A DNA stretch of 64,000 nucleotides from Kluyvera genomosp. 3 (lineage in GTDB: Bacteria > Pseudomonadota > Gammaproteobacteria > Enterobacterales > Enterobacteriaceae): assembly GCA_002211745.1 (NCBI GenBank), contig CP022114.1, positions 62,001-126,000 of the forward strand. Reading direction: 5' to 3'. The notes under the pieces were generated by a model. That model ran no database searches and was not told where the DNA came from. It worked only from the letters and a program-made list of their open reading frames with translations. Position numbers and translations under genes: made by a program. Shown here piece by piece: positions 29,952 through 39,969 of the stretch (positions within the stretch are counted from its first letter, which is position 1; each line of letters opens with the position of its first letter).

Positions 29952-30224
29952 TTACCTCTGGAAATACTTCTGCATCGCATCGGTCAGCGAATCAATATTG
30001 ACGCTGATTTTGCCGCTGCTGATGGCTTCTTTCATTTCGGCGACGCGCGCCATGTCGACTTCTGGCAGCGTGCTCAGCTGCGTTTGCGCATCGCCCAGAA
30101 CCGGATCAATCGCGGCGCTGCGCGTCACGCTGGTGCCTTCCTGAGCCACGGTGCGGGTCTGTTCCGCGCTGCTGGCTTTATTGATTGCGGTGGTCAGGTT
30201 GTACTGTGGTGCGGTTACTTTCAT
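29952..30224 (-). CDS. lfgM: lateral anti-sigma-28 factor FlgM (LfgM)
   Basis: 90 residues, the usual FlgM length. An unstructured N-terminal part is followed by a sigma-binding C-terminal helix region (DMARVAEMKEAISSGKISVN and DSLTDAMQKYF). It would hold the lateral sigma factor LafS inactive until the hook is complete and FlgM is exported. Located between lfgA and lfgN. Intact. Confidence 0.9.
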   Translation of the reverse strand: MKVTAPQYNLTTAINKASSAEQTRTVAQEGTSVTRSAAIDPVLGDAQTQLSTLPEVDMARVAEMKEAISSGKISVNIDSLTDAMQKYFQR

Positions 30225-30355
30225 CGCTGCGCCCTCGTTCTCATTGTTTATGGTGGTGGCGTATGAACCTTGCCCTGCGGAAGTCGGACTTCCTGTGCCG
30301 TTGTCAGTAAAGAGCGGCAGTTAAGGAAGATAACTTAAACGTCGCGGGAAGTTTT

Positions 30356-31150
30356 TTAATTCCCGCTGGCGTACACCATGTTTACCACGCCGATGTCGGC
30401 GACAATGGCGCTGACCACGCGACCGCTACTCTCGTTTTTCACCTTAATAATCTCGCCTTTACGCCCCTTTTTCATGGCTTCGCCCATGGTACGGGCCTCG
30501 ACGCCATTTTGTTCAGCCACCATCAGCACTCGCTGACCACGTTCAACCAGCAGCGGTGACTCCAGTTGGTTGAGCGTAATCGGCTGGCGGTCGCGCACGC
30601 GGCGCTTCACGGTCAGGCCGATAACCTCTGCCGGATCGGTCAGGTAGTCGCCACGCGTGTTGCTGATGTTGAGTTTTTTAATGGTGAGGTTTTCGGCGGA
30701 AATCTGCTGGCCGCGTTCGAGGGTGCTGTCGGCCACGACGACCGGCAGATAGATATCCGGTTTGACGGTGACCGCGATATCCCAGCCGTTGGCATCCGCA
30801 CAGCGCACATCAAAACGTAGACGGTTGAGATCGAGACGGTCGCCGCCGGGGATCGACACGGCAGGTTCCTGGCTGCAGGTCGCGTACTGCGAGGCTTCGG
30901 AGGGAATAAACAGGTTCATTTTCGCCTGATATTCCGGCCACCGGCGGCGTTTCGCTTCCTGGCGAACAATATCAGCCGCGTGGAGCTGGACGGCGACATA
31001 GATTTGCTTACGGGCGCTGGTAGGGCGCTCAGCGGCGGCGGCAGACGCGGGAATCGCGGCTGAGATCGCGAGCAGGAAAAGGCCGGTGAGGAAGCGGAAA
31101 TCCCGTTTCACACTGGCGCGAAAAAAAAGAACAAAAACATTATAAATCAT
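30356..31150 (-). CDS. lfgA: lateral P-ring assembly chaperone FlgA (LfgA)
   Basis: Periplasmic chaperone for P-ring assembly, 264 residues with a signal peptide (GLFLLAISAAIPASAAAA). The SAF domain is clear: VVADSTLERGQQISAENLTI, then GLTVKRRVRDRQPITLNQLE and ERGQRVLMVAEQNGVEA. It is somewhat longer than usual because of an extended N-terminus; an internal start nearer the signal peptide is possible. Divergent from lfgB, whose sigma-54 promoter lies in the 78-base gap. A 131-base gap to lfgM contains no gene. Confidence 0.9.
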   Translation of the reverse strand: MIYNVFVLFFRASVKRDFRFLTGLFLLAISAAIPASAAAAERPTSARKQIYVAVQLHAADIVRQEAKRRRWPEYQAKMNLFIPSEASQYATCSQEPAVSIPGGDRLDLNRLRFDVRCADANGWDIAVTVKPDIYLPVVVADSTLERGQQISAENLTIKKLNISNTRGDYLTDPAEVIGLTVKRRVRDRQPITLNQLESPLLVERGQRVLMVAEQNGVEARTMGEAMKKGRKGEIIKVKNESSGRVVSAIVADIGVVNMVYASGN

Positions 31151-31162
31151 GTAATTAAAACC

Positions 31163-31179
31163 TTGGCATGAATATTGCT
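31163..31179 (+). promoter_or_regulatory. sigma-54 promoter of the lfgB operon
   Basis: TTGGCAT-N5-TTGCT matches the -24/-12 consensus (TTGGCAC-N5-TTGCW) with exact spacing. It points toward lfgB, whose start codon is 50 bases downstream of the -12 element. LafK in this locus is the expected activator. Confidence 0.82.
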
Positions 31180-31228
31180 ATACGAGTGAGCAGATCATGC
31201 AGGTTTTAGCATCACGAGGGTGTGAATT

Positions 31229-31578
31229 GTGAGTATTACTTTTGACAAAGCATTGGGCGTTCATCCACAGGCTGTAGCACTTCGACTTTCCCGAGCAGAG
31301 TTGCTTTCAGCCAATCTGGCAAACGTTGATACCCCAACTTCCAGGCTAAAGATATTGATTTTGCCTCCGAGATGCAACGCTCACGGTCGAGTTTTTCCAC
31401 GCAGACGTCAGCGCAGGAGATGTATCGCGTGCCCTATCAACCCTCTTCAGACGGCAACACCGTCTCGTTGAACGTTGAGCAGGCCGAGTTTGCGAAAAAC
31501 ACCCAGGACTACCAAATGAGCCTGGCCTTTTTAAACATGAAGTTCACTGGTCTCAAGCAGGCCATTGAAGGCAAGTAA
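31229..31578 (+). CDS. lfgB: lateral flagellar rod protein FlgB (LfgB)
   Basis: Proximal rod protein, about 117 residues. The start ITFDKALGVHPQAVALRLSR leads to SANLANVDTP, the rod-protein signature. A break near 31337 is repaired by one C (CCCCC for CCCC), giving DTPNFQAKDIDFASEMQRS. The protein ends MSLAFLNMKFTGLKQAIEG. The start codon is GTG. First gene of the lfgB-L operon under the sigma-54 promoter. Confidence 0.92.
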
Positions 31579-31601
31579 TCCAACGCAGGTAACCACGCAA
31601 T

Positions 31602-32027
31602 ATGGCTTTTTCGGATATCTATCGCGTTTCGGGGTCGGCGATGACGGCGCAAACCGTTCGTCTTAACACCATCGCCAGTAACCTCGCCAACGCGGAAACC
31701 GCCTCCGCCACCGAAGACGGCACCTATAAAGCGCATCGTCCGGTGTTTGCTGCGGTTTATCAAAACGATGAGTTGATGCACAGCCGCGCGCTCACCGGCG
31801 CGCGCGTGCAGGTGATGGACGTCATTGAAACGGGCAACGCGGTGCAGCGCTATGAGCCGCACAACCCGATGGCCAGCGACGACGGCTACGTCTACTACCC
31901 GGACGTCAACGTGGTGGAAGAGATGGCGGACATGATGTCAGCGTCACGTGGGTTTGAAACCAACGTCGACGTACTTAACAGCGTAAAAAGCATGCAGCAA
32001 AGCCTGCTGCGACTTGGGGAAGTATAA
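31602..32027 (+). CDS. lfgC: lateral flagellar rod protein FlgC (LfgC)
   Basis: Rod protein of 141 residues, intact. The N-terminal YRVSGSAMTAQTVRLNTIAS-NLANAETA motif and the C-terminal SRGFETNVDVLNSVKSMQQS coiled-coil segment are typical of the rod/hook family. It follows lfgB by 23 bases and precedes lfgD by 2. Confidence 0.94.
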   Translation: MAFSDIYRVSGSAMTAQTVRLNTIASNLANAETASATEDGTYKAHRPVFAAVYQNDELMHSRALTGARVQVMDVIETGNAVQRYEPHNPMASDDGYVYYPDVNVVEEMADMMSASRGFETNVDVLNSVKSMQQSLLRLGEV

Positions 32028-32029
32028 GC

Positions 32030-32704
32030 ATGAACGTTGATAACTCTTACGCCAATAGCCGGGCTTCCAGCTCCACGGACGGCATTACCAGCAACAGCAC
32101 CGCCTCCGGCATGAACACCATGTTTATGCAGCTGCTGGTAGCGCAGATCCAGAACCAGGATCCGCTCAACCCAACCGACGGGACCGAGTACGTCAGCCAG
32201 CTGGCGCAGCTGACCCAGGTGCAGTCGATGGAAACCATGTCGCAGCTAATGGCCAACAGCTCGGTGCTGATGGACAACCTGCAAACTCTCACCACCGGCA
32301 ACCTGGTCGGGCAGCACGTGATGGTACAGACCAGCTCTATTGAGAGTGATGGTGAAACCGTGCTCGATGGTCGTCTGACGCTGGAGCACGCGGCCAACGT
32401 GGTGACGGTGATTGTCAAAGATTCCGCTGGCGTCGAGCACAAAATCGAGCTGGGCAAACAGGAAGCCGGACAGGTGGATTTCAACATCGATCCGGAAGAA
32501 CTCGGCCTGAGCGAAGGGAAATATACCCTGAGCGTGGTGACCGATACCGGCGAAGAGAACGTGCCGGTTGAAATTGGCGGCGTGGTGAACAACGTGCGTA
32601 TCCCGCTCGACGGCAGCTCGACCGTACTGAACATCAACGGTCTGGGTGAAATCGCCTACAACAATATTACCCAGTTTGGTAACACCTCTAAGAACAAAGC
32701 CTGA
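32030..32704 (+). CDS. lfgD: lateral flagellar hook-cap protein FlgD (LfgD)
   Basis: Hook assembly scaffold, 224 residues, intact. The N-terminal FlgD core FMQLLVAQIQNQDPLNPTDG is diagnostic; the later part has the Tudor-like and Ig-like FlgD domains (GKYTLSVVTDTGEENVPVEI). Positioned between lfgC and lfgE as in all flg operons. Confidence 0.95.
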   Translation: MNVDNSYANSRASSSTDGITSNSTASGMNTMFMQLLVAQIQNQDPLNPTDGTEYVSQLAQLTQVQSMETMSQLMANSSVLMDNLQTLTTGNLVGQHVMVQTSSIESDGETVLDGRLTLEHAANVVTVIVKDSAGVEHKIELGKQEAGQVDFNIDPEELGLSEGKYTLSVVTDTGEENVPVEIGGVVNNVRIPLDGSSTVLNINGLGEIAYNNITQFGNTSKNKA

Positions 32705-32738
32705 AGTGAATCAGGCAGTTAATTAAACAGGAACGATT

Positions 32739-33941
32739 ATGAGCTTTAGTATTGCAACTTCCGGTCTGAATGCCGTTACCGAACAGCTGAACGCTATCTC
32801 GAACAACATTGCCAACTCCGGCACCGTGGGCTTCAAGTCCGGCCGTGCTGAGTTCTCCGCGCTGTATGCGGAAAGCCAGCCGCTGGGCGTCGGCGTTTCA
32901 GCGGTAACTCAGAGCATTACCAAAGGGGGAAGCATCTCTTCCACCGGCACCGCGCTGGATCTGGCGATTAACGGCAACGGTTTCTTTATGGTTCGCGATA
33001 GCGCGGGTACCACTGCTTACACCCGTGCGGGTTACTTCGGCACCGATAGCGCCGGTAACCTGGTCAATAACCTGGGGATGTACCTGCAAGGTTATCCGGT
33101 TGATGCCAACGGTACGCTACAGGTGGGAACCATCAGCAACCTGACCATCAGCAGCGGTTCTATTCCGGCGAAAGCGACCGAAAGCATCGACTTTACCGCG
33201 AACCTCGACGCGCGTGCGGAAGTCCCGGCGACCTCGCCGTTCGACCCGAAAGACAACACCTCTTACAACAACTCCTACACGACTCAGGTTTATGACTCTC
33301 TGGGCCGCGAACACACGCTGAACCAGTATTTTGTGAAGACCGGTGAAAATGAGTGGGAAGTGCATTACTACATGGACGATAAGCCGGTGACCAATGGCGG
33401 CGTCGATCAGGTGCAGAAGCTGACCTTCAATAGCCAGGGCATCCTCACCAATCCAAGTGGTTCCGTTCCGCTGACAGCAGACATCGCGGGCGCTGAATCC
33501 ATCACTATCGACATGAGCTACAACGGCACCTCCCAGTACGGCTCCGATTTCTCCGTCAGCAAAAACAAAGGCGACGGCTACGCCTCCGGTGAACGTACCG
33601 GCCAGGCGATCGATGAAGACGGCAGCGTGTACGCCACCTTCTCCAACGGTGAACGCCTGCTGCAGGGGCAACTGGTACTGGCGAACTTCACCAACCCGAA
33701 CGGCCTGCAATCGCAGGACGGCACCACCTGGGCGCAAACCGCCAGCTCCGGCGCGCCGCTGACCGGTACGCCGGGTTCCGGCCTGCTGGGTTCTATCGTT
33801 TCCGGTGCGCTGGAGTCGTCCAACGTCGATCTGACCTCCGAGCTGGTGGGCCTGATGACCGCGCAGCGTAACTACCAGGCGAACACCAAAGTCATCAGCA
33901 CCAACGACAGCATGATGAGCGCGCTGTTCCAGGCGGTGTAA
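32739..33941 (+). CDS. lfgE: lateral flagellar hook protein FlgE (LfgE)
   Basis: Hook subunit, 400 residues, intact. It begins SFSIATSGLNAVTEQLNAIS-NNIANSGTVGFK and ends with LTSELVGLMTAQRNYQANTK-VISTNDSMM, both standard for FlgE. The central part forms the hook surface domains. Good ribosome binding site (AGGAACG) upstream. Confidence 0.96.
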   Translation: MSFSIATSGLNAVTEQLNAISNNIANSGTVGFKSGRAEFSALYAESQPLGVGVSAVTQSITKGGSISSTGTALDLAINGNGFFMVRDSAGTTAYTRAGYFGTDSAGNLVNNLGMYLQGYPVDANGTLQVGTISNLTISSGSIPAKATESIDFTANLDARAEVPATSPFDPKDNTSYNNSYTTQVYDSLGREHTLNQYFVKTGENEWEVHYYMDDKPVTNGGVDQVQKLTFNSQGILTNPSGSVPLTADIAGAESITIDMSYNGTSQYGSDFSVSKNKGDGYASGERTGQAIDEDGSVYATFSNGERLLQGQLVLANFTNPNGLQSQDGTTWAQTASSGAPLTGTPGSGLLGSIVSGALESSNVDLTSELVGLMTAQRNYQANTKVISTNDSMMSALFQAV

Positions 33942-33944
33942 TCG

Positions 33945-34675
33945 ATGGATCGCTTACTTTTCACCGCGGTGAGCGGCGCGTCGCGCAGTCTGTCGCAGCA
34001 GGAGATCCACGCGAACAACCTGGCGAACGTCAACACTCAGGGCTTCCGCAGCGATCTCGACAACGCGTTGACCCAACAGGTGAGCGGCGAGGGCTATGCC
34101 ACCCGCTACCTGGCGCAGCCCACCCAGGGCGGCGTCGATTTAGCGCCGGGCGCGGTACGGGAAACCGGCCGCGATCTGGACATCGCCGTGAAGGGCGATG
34201 GGTTGATTGCGCTGCGCAGCGGCAACCGTGAGGTCTATACCCGCAACGGCCAGATTGACATCAACGCCGAAGGGAGCTGTCGATCAACGGGCTGCCGCTG
34301 GAAGGCGATAACGGCCCTATCGTGCTGCCGCCGTACTCGTCAGTCTCCATCGCTGAAGATGGAGTGATCACCATCGTGCCGGACGACGGCGACATTGCCG
34401 CGCCGATGGATATCGACCGCGTGAAGCTGGTGAACATTCCGGCCAGTGCGCTGAGCAAAAACGACGCGGGTTTCCTGGTGAGCAACGCGGCGTTTACCCC
34501 ACGCGATGAAGACGTGACGGTGGCCGCCGGGCATCTGGAAGCGGCCAACGTATCGGCCATCGGCGAAATGGTCTCCAGTATTGCGCTCAACCGTCAGTTT
34601 GAAGCGCAGATCAAGATGATGAAAGCCGCAGAAGATCTCGCCACCGCAGGCAACCGCCTGATTCGCGGCACTTAA
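33945..34675 (+). CDS. lfgF: lateral flagellar rod protein FlgF (LfgF)
   Basis: Proximal rod protein, about 243 residues. It starts MDRLLFTAVSGASRSLSQQE-IHANNLANVNTQGFR. A break near 34275 is repaired by one G (GGGG for GGG), giving AEGELSINGLPLEGDNGPIV. The C-terminus RQFEAQIKMMKAAEDLATAG is typical. It follows lfgE by 3 bases. Confidence 0.93.
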
Positions 34676-34696
34676 GAATACGATTAAGGAATACCA

Positions 34697-35481
34697 ATGA
34701 ATCCTGCTTTATGGATCAGCAAAACGGGGTTAGCGGCGCAAGACGCCCGCATGACCACCATTTCGAACAACCTGGCGAACGTTAACACCACCAGTTTTAA
34801 ACGCGACCGCGCGATGTTTGCCGATCTGTTCTATCAGAATCAGCGCACGCCAGGCGGCCAGCTGGATCAGAACAACGTCTCACCGACCGGCATCCAGTAC
34901 GGGACCGGCGTTAAGGTCGTTGGAACGCAGAAAGAGTTCACCGTCGGCAGCATCCAGAACACCGGGCAAAGCCTTGATGTGGCGATCTCCGGTCAGGGTT
35001 TCTTCCAGGTCGAAACCGCCAATGGCGATATTGCCTATACCCGCGCCGGCAACCTGCAGAAAACGCCGGAAGGCGTGCTGACCAATGCCCAGGGCCTGCC
35101 GCTGATCCCGCAGATTGAGCTGCCGGACAACGTCAAAGACCTGCAGATTGGTAAAGACGGCACGATTACCGCCACCGTGGCGGCGAGGCCGATCCGGTTG
35201 AGCTGGGTCAGCTGACGCTGGTGAACTTCGTCAATCCGGCCGGTCTGGAAGCCATCGGCGGCAACCTGTACCTCGAAACCGCGGCCAGCGGCCAGGCGGT
35301 AGAAGGCGTACCGGGTGAAGAGGCGTTTGGCCAGCTGGAACAAGGGTCGCTCGAAGGCTCTAACGTACAGGTCGTTGAGGAGATGGTCGATATGATCACC
35401 GTTCAGCGCGCCTATGAAATGAACGCCAAAATGGTCTCTGCCGCCGACGACATGCTGAAGTTTGTCACGCAGTCGATGTAA
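34697..35481 (+). CDS. lfgG: lateral flagellar distal rod protein FlgG (LfgG)
   Basis: Distal rod protein, about 261 residues, matching the family length. It opens NPALWISKTGLAAQDARMTT-ISNNLANVNTTSFKRDR and ends VDMITVQRAYEMNAKMVSAA-DDMLKFV. A break near 35187 is repaired by one G (GTGGGC), restoring VGGEADPVELGQLTLVNFVN. Good ribosome binding site and 21-base gap after lfgF. Confidence 0.95.
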
Positions 35482-35496
35482 CGGTAGGGCAGTGAA

Positions 35497-36171
35497 GTGA
35501 AAGAGATGAAAAAGCAGGTAGCAGTCGTTTTGCTGGCGCTGATGCTGTCGGGCTGTGAAAGCCCGGCGCTGCTGGTGCAAAAAGACGACGCGGCGTATGC
35601 GCCGCCGGAAGATTTCGCCATGCCGGAAACTCCGGTACGCGGCGGTGGAGTGTACAACAGCGGCTATAACTGGTCGCTGATTCAGGACCGTCGCGCCTAC
35701 CGCGTGGGCGATATTCTGACCGTTAAGCTGGATGAATCCACGCAGGCCAGCAAGCAGGCGCGGACCAATTTCGGCAAGAAGAACGATGTCTCGCTGGGCA
35801 TCCCCGAAGCCTTTGGCCACTCGGTCGATAAGCTGTCCGGCTCGGTTGACGGCAGCCGTAACTTCAACGGCAGCGCCACGTCGCAACAGCAAAACAGCCT
35901 GCGCGGGGCAATCACCGTCGCGGTATTTAAGGTGCTGCCTAACGGCGTGCTGGCGATTCGCGGCGAGAAATGGCTCACCCTCAACCAGGGCGATGAGTAT
36001 ATGCGCGTGACCGGGCTGGTGCGTGCCGATGATATCGAGCGCGATAACTCTGTGTCGTCACAGCGTATTGCCAACGCCCGCATCTCTTACGCCGGGCGCG
36101 GCGCGCTCAGCGATTCGAACGCCGCGGGCTGGCTGGTTCGCTTCTTTAACCACCCGCTGTTCCCGATGTGA
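35497..36171 (+). CDS. lfgH: lateral flagellar L-ring lipoprotein FlgH (LfgH)
   Basis: Outer-membrane L-ring subunit, about 224 residues, intact. The lipobox LMLSGC lies at the end of a short signal peptide, so the mature protein begins with a lipid-modified Cys. Family blocks [20 protein letters not shown] and [20 protein letters not shown] are clear. The start may be GTG at 35497 or ATG at 35506. Just upstream of lfgI. Confidence 0.94.
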   Translation: MKEMKKQVAVVLLALMLSGCESPALLVQKDDAAYAPPEDFAMPETPVRGGGVYNSGYNWSLIQDRRAYRVGDILTVKLDESTQASKQARTNFGKKNDVSLGIPEAFGHSVDKLSGSVDGSRNFNGSATSQQQNSLRGAITVAVFKVLPNGVLAIRGEKWLTLNQGDEYMRVTGLVRADDIERDNSVSSQRIANARISYAGRGALSDSNAAGWLVRFFNHPLFPM

Positions 36172-36179
36172 TGGAGGCC

Positions 36180-37272
36180 ATGATGCTTAAACGGATACTG
36201 TTTTTCCTGTGCCTCTTCAGCGTGTCTGCCGTGGCCCAGCCGCTGCGTGACGTGGTGGATATTCAGGGGGTGCGTGGTAACCAACTGATTGGCTACAGCC
36301 TGGTGGTCGGCCTTGACGGCACCGGCGATAAAAACCAGGTGAAGTTCACCAGCCAATCGGTCACCAATATGCTGCGCCAGTTTGGCGTACAGCTGCCGGC
36401 CAAAATCGACCCGAAGGTTAAAAACGTGGCGGCGGTGGCGATCAGCGCCACGCTGCCGCCGGGCTACTCGCTGGGTCAGAGCATTGATGTCACCGTTTCG
36501 TCCATTGGCGATGCCAAAAGCCTGCGTGGCGGTACGCTGCTGCTGACCCAGCTGCGCGGTGCTGACGGCGAAGTCTATGCGCTGGCGCAGGGCAACGTAG
36601 TGGTTGGCGGCGTTAAGGCCGAAGGCAACAGCGGCTCAAGCGTGACCATCAACACGCCGACCGTGGGTCGTGTGCCGAACGGCGGCTCCGTTGAACGCGA
36701 GATCGCCAGCGACTTCCAGCAGGAACCGATGGTGATGCTTAACCTCAAACGGCCAAGCTTTAAAACCGCCAACACCGTCGCCGTGGCACTGAACAACGCT
36801 TTTGGCGCGGGACGGCGACTGCGCAGAGCGCCACCAACGTGGCGGTGCGAGCGCCAATGGGCGCCGGCGCGCGCGTAGCCTTTATGTCGGCGCTGGAAGA
36901 CGTGCAGATTAACGCCGGCAAGCAGCCGCCGCGCGTGGTGTTTAACGCGCGCACCGGCACCGTAGTGATTGGCGACGGCGTGATTGTGCGCGCCGCGGCG
37001 GTCTCCCACGGTAACCTGACCGTCACCATTCGCGAGTCGTCCAACGTCAGCCAGCCGAACGCCTTTGGCCGGGCCAGACGGTAGTGACGCCGGAGAGCGA
37101 CGTCAGCGTGAACCGCGGTCGCGGCCAGATGGTGACGATCGCCGCGGGCACCAGCCTGCGCAGCATCGTGAACACCCTGAACAGTCTGGGCGCCGCGCCG
37201 GACGATACCATGGCCATTCTTCAGGCGCTGCACGAAGCGGGCGCGCTGGATGCTGAACTGGTGGTGATGTAA
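36180..37272 (+). CDS. lfgI: lateral flagellar P-ring protein FlgI (LfgI)
   Basis: Periplasmic P-ring subunit, about 365 residues after repair. A signal peptide ([20 protein letters not shown]) is followed by [20 protein letters not shown] and [11 protein letters not shown], the FlgI hallmarks. Breaks near 36810 and 37072 split it into three frames; repairs restore [18 protein letters not shown] and [18 protein letters not shown] or similar. The end ELVVM and stop overlap the lfgJ start (TAATG). Confidence 0.93.
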
Positions 37273-37678
37273 TGCTGGATGCGATTAACCGACAAACCGC
37301 GATTCTGCCCGGCGATATGACCGGGCAGGTCAAGCCGCAGAATCTGGAACAGGCTGCCGAGCAGTTTGAAGCGCTGATGCTGAAATCGATGCTGTCGCAG
37401 ATGCGCAAAGCGTCGGATGTGCTGGGGAAGATAACCCGTTCAACAGCAAGCAGCAGCGAATGATGCGTGATTTTTATGATGACAAGATGGCGTCCGAGCT
37501 GGCGTCGCAGCGCAGCACCGGCATCGCGCAGATGATCATCAACCAGCTGTCGCCTCAGACGACGGCGTCGCTTAAGAATGGGGCGGAAGCGGCCGCTTTA
37601 CATGGACAACCGCAAGAACTTAAAACGCCCGTCGTTCCCGTAACCCGAAGGGCAGGAGTAAGCCATGAGTATGATTAA
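37272..37678 (+). CDS. lfgJ: lateral rod-assembly protein FlgJ (LfgJ), without muramidase domain
   Basis: About 136 residues holding only the rod-cap half of FlgJ: NLEQAAEQFEALMLKSMLSQ-MRKASD, then NPFNSKQQRMMRDFYDDKMA and LASQRSTGIAQMIINQLSP. The C-terminal beta-N-acetylglucosaminidase domain of enteric primary FlgJ (total about 315 residues) is absent, and the frame ends at the lfgK start. A break near 37425 is repaired by one G (GGGGG), giving VLGEDNPFNSK. The rod must therefore depend on another enzyme to open the peptidoglycan. Confidence 0.9.
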
Positions 37679-39029
37679 TATCGCCTTCAGTGGTCTGCAG
37701 GCAGCCCAGCTGGGCATGAACGTCACGTCGATGAATACGGCCAACTACCTGACCTCCGGCTACAGCCGTCAGGGATTATCCAGAGCGCTATCGGCCCGAT
37801 GGGCGAAGCCGGGATTTCGCCGGGCAGCGGCGTGCAGGTGGATAGCATCCGCCGTATCTCCAGTCAGTATCTGGTGAATCAGGTGTGGCAGACCAACACC
37901 AAGTCCAACTACTACAGCATGGGCAACCAGTACATCAGTGCACTGGAGAAGGTGATCGGCACCGACTCAACCAGCATCGGTACCGGGCTTGATGATTTTG
38001 TCAGCGCCCTGAGCGAGCTGACCCAGGAGCCAGAATCACAGGCGCGGCGTCAGCAGCTGCTGAACCAGGCCAACACGCTGGCTACCCGCTTCAATAGCAT
38101 GAACAACTTTGTCACCAGCCAGAAAGAGTCCATTACGACTCAGCGCGGGCAATGGTCGATCAGATCAACACCCTGAGCGGCGGCATTGCCGACTACAACA
38201 AGAAAATTGTTGAGATGGACGCCACCGGTGGCAACAGCAGCACGCTCCGCGACGCGCGCGACGAGCTGGTAAAGCAGCTCAGTTCGCTGGCGGAGGTCAA
38301 GGTTAGCGATGACAGCAGCGGCTATACCGTTTCGCTGAGCAACGGCCAGCCGCTAGTCAGCGGTAAAACCGCCGGGCAACTGAGCGTGGGCACGGACGGC
38401 AACGGCAACTCGACGTTAACCCTGAAGTTCTCCACCAGTGAGTTTTCACTCAATCCGTCCGCCGGCGGTCAGTTGGGCGCGTTGTACGATTATGAAGTGG
38501 GGACGCTCAAGCAGATGGGCGACGCCATAAAAGGCATGGCGGAAGCCGTCGCGACCCAGTTCAACGATCAGCTGGCGAAAGGCTATGATCTGAACGGTCA
38601 GCCGGGCAAGCCGCTCTTTACCTTCGACCCGTCTAACCCGGCAGGCATGCTGCAGGTTAACGATCTCGAGCCCGAGGAACTGGCGCTGTCCGACAACCCC
38701 GATGAGCCGGGTAATGGTAACAACCTCAATATCCTGATCGAGCTGAAAAACCAGAAAGTCGATATCCCGGGCCTTGGCAACATGAGCCTGAACGAAGGGC
38801 GGCGGCGATTATTTCCACTATCGGTATTGCCAGTAAGCAGAGCCAGACGGAAATGGAAGCGGCGGTGTCGGTTAGCTCAGAAGCCCAGACGCAGCGCGAC
38901 AACCTCAGCGCGGTGAATCAGGATGAAGAAGCCCTTAACCTGCAGGTCTACATGCAGTCGTATCAGGCGAACATGAAGGTGATTGCCGCCGGTAATCAGG
39001 TCTTCAGCGATTTACTGAATATTTTTTAA
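37665..39029 (+). CDS. lfgK: lateral hook-filament junction protein FlgK (LfgK, HAP1)
   Basis: Hook-associated protein 1, about 456 residues after repair of three breaks (near 37765, 38150 and 38800). The N-terminus MINIAFSGLQAAQLGMNVTS-MNTANYLTSGYSRQG and the C-terminus SYQANMKVIAAGNQVFSDLL-NIF are standard. The middle holds QINTLSGGIADYNKKIVEMD. Its start overlaps lfgJ by 14 bases. lfgL follows 22 bases downstream. Confidence 0.93.
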
Positions 39030-39051
39030 GCGCGATCAGGAGTCTTAACCT

Positions 39052-39963
39052 ATGCGTGTTAGTGGTCTGAATAATTCAAACGCCATGCTGGCGCAGCTTG
39101 GCGTGAACGGCAATCGCGTCGCGAAGTTGATGGAACAGCTGTCGACGCAAAAGCGCGTCAACGTGCCGTCCGATGACCCGGTGGCGGCCAGCCGTCTGGT
39201 GCAACTGGGCCGTGAACAGGCGGCGATTAAGCAGTATCAAAGCAACATCACCAGCCTGAGCGGCGCGCTGTCGGTGCAGGAGTCGCATATTACGGCGATG
39301 AGCAACCAGGTGCTGGCGGTGAGCGATAAGCTTAAGCTGGCCAACAACAGTACGCTGAGCCAGCAGGATTTAGCGGGTTACGGTGCTGAGCTGGAGTCGA
39401 TGCTGGATTCGCTGGTTTCGACAATGAACAGCAAGAACGAGAACGGCAGCTATTTGTTCTCGGGCACGAAAACCAACACCAAAGCGGTTGAGCTGGTGAA
39501 CGGCAAGTATGTGTATGGTGGCAACGATAACTCACGTGAAACCATCGTGGCTAACGGCGTGGCGATTACCGAAAACACCAATGTCGCGCAGGCGTTCTCG
39601 GGTTCGGGCAACGATCTTGAGATGCTGAATAAGCTGAAAGAACTGAGCGAAAAGATGCAGGATCCGAATCTGAACTTTGCGGATTATCAGGATGATCTCA
39701 CGGCGATGATTGACATGACCCAGTCGACCAGCGATAGCCTGGGCGCATTGTTTACCGATCTCGGTGGTCGTCAGAATCGCCTGACGCTGATCGATGATGC
39801 GCACACCGACGTGAGCCTGTCGAACGCGCAGGTGGAAACCGACCTCAACGCGGCGGATTCGGCGACCACCACCATCAATTTACAGCTGTACATGACCTCA
39901 ATGCAGATCACCAATAAGGCCTACAGTATGGTCAGTCAGCTCAATCTCTTCAGTATGTTGTAA
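39052..39963 (+). CDS. lfgL: lateral hook-filament junction protein FlgL (LfgL, HAP3)
   Basis: Hook-associated protein 3, 303 residues, intact. The flagellin-like N-terminal coil (LMEQLSTQKRVNVPSDDPVA-ASRLVQLGREQAAI) and C-terminal coil (TTTINLQLYMTSMQITNKAY-SMVSQLNL) are clear, with a short central domain. Good AGGAG site upstream. lafW follows 6 bases after the stop. Confidence 0.95.
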   Translation: MRVSGLNNSNAMLAQLGVNGNRVAKLMEQLSTQKRVNVPSDDPVAASRLVQLGREQAAIKQYQSNITSLSGALSVQESHITAMSNQVLAVSDKLKLANNSTLSQQDLAGYGAELESMLDSLVSTMNSKNENGSYLFSGTKTNTKAVELVNGKYVYGGNDNSRETIVANGVAITENTNVAQAFSGSGNDLEMLNKLKELSEKMQDPNLNFADYQDDLTAMIDMTQSTSDSLGALFTDLGGRQNRLTLIDDAHTDVSLSNAQVETDLNAADSATTTINLQLYMTSMQITNKAYSMVSQLNLFSML

Positions 39964-39969
39964 TTGGTT

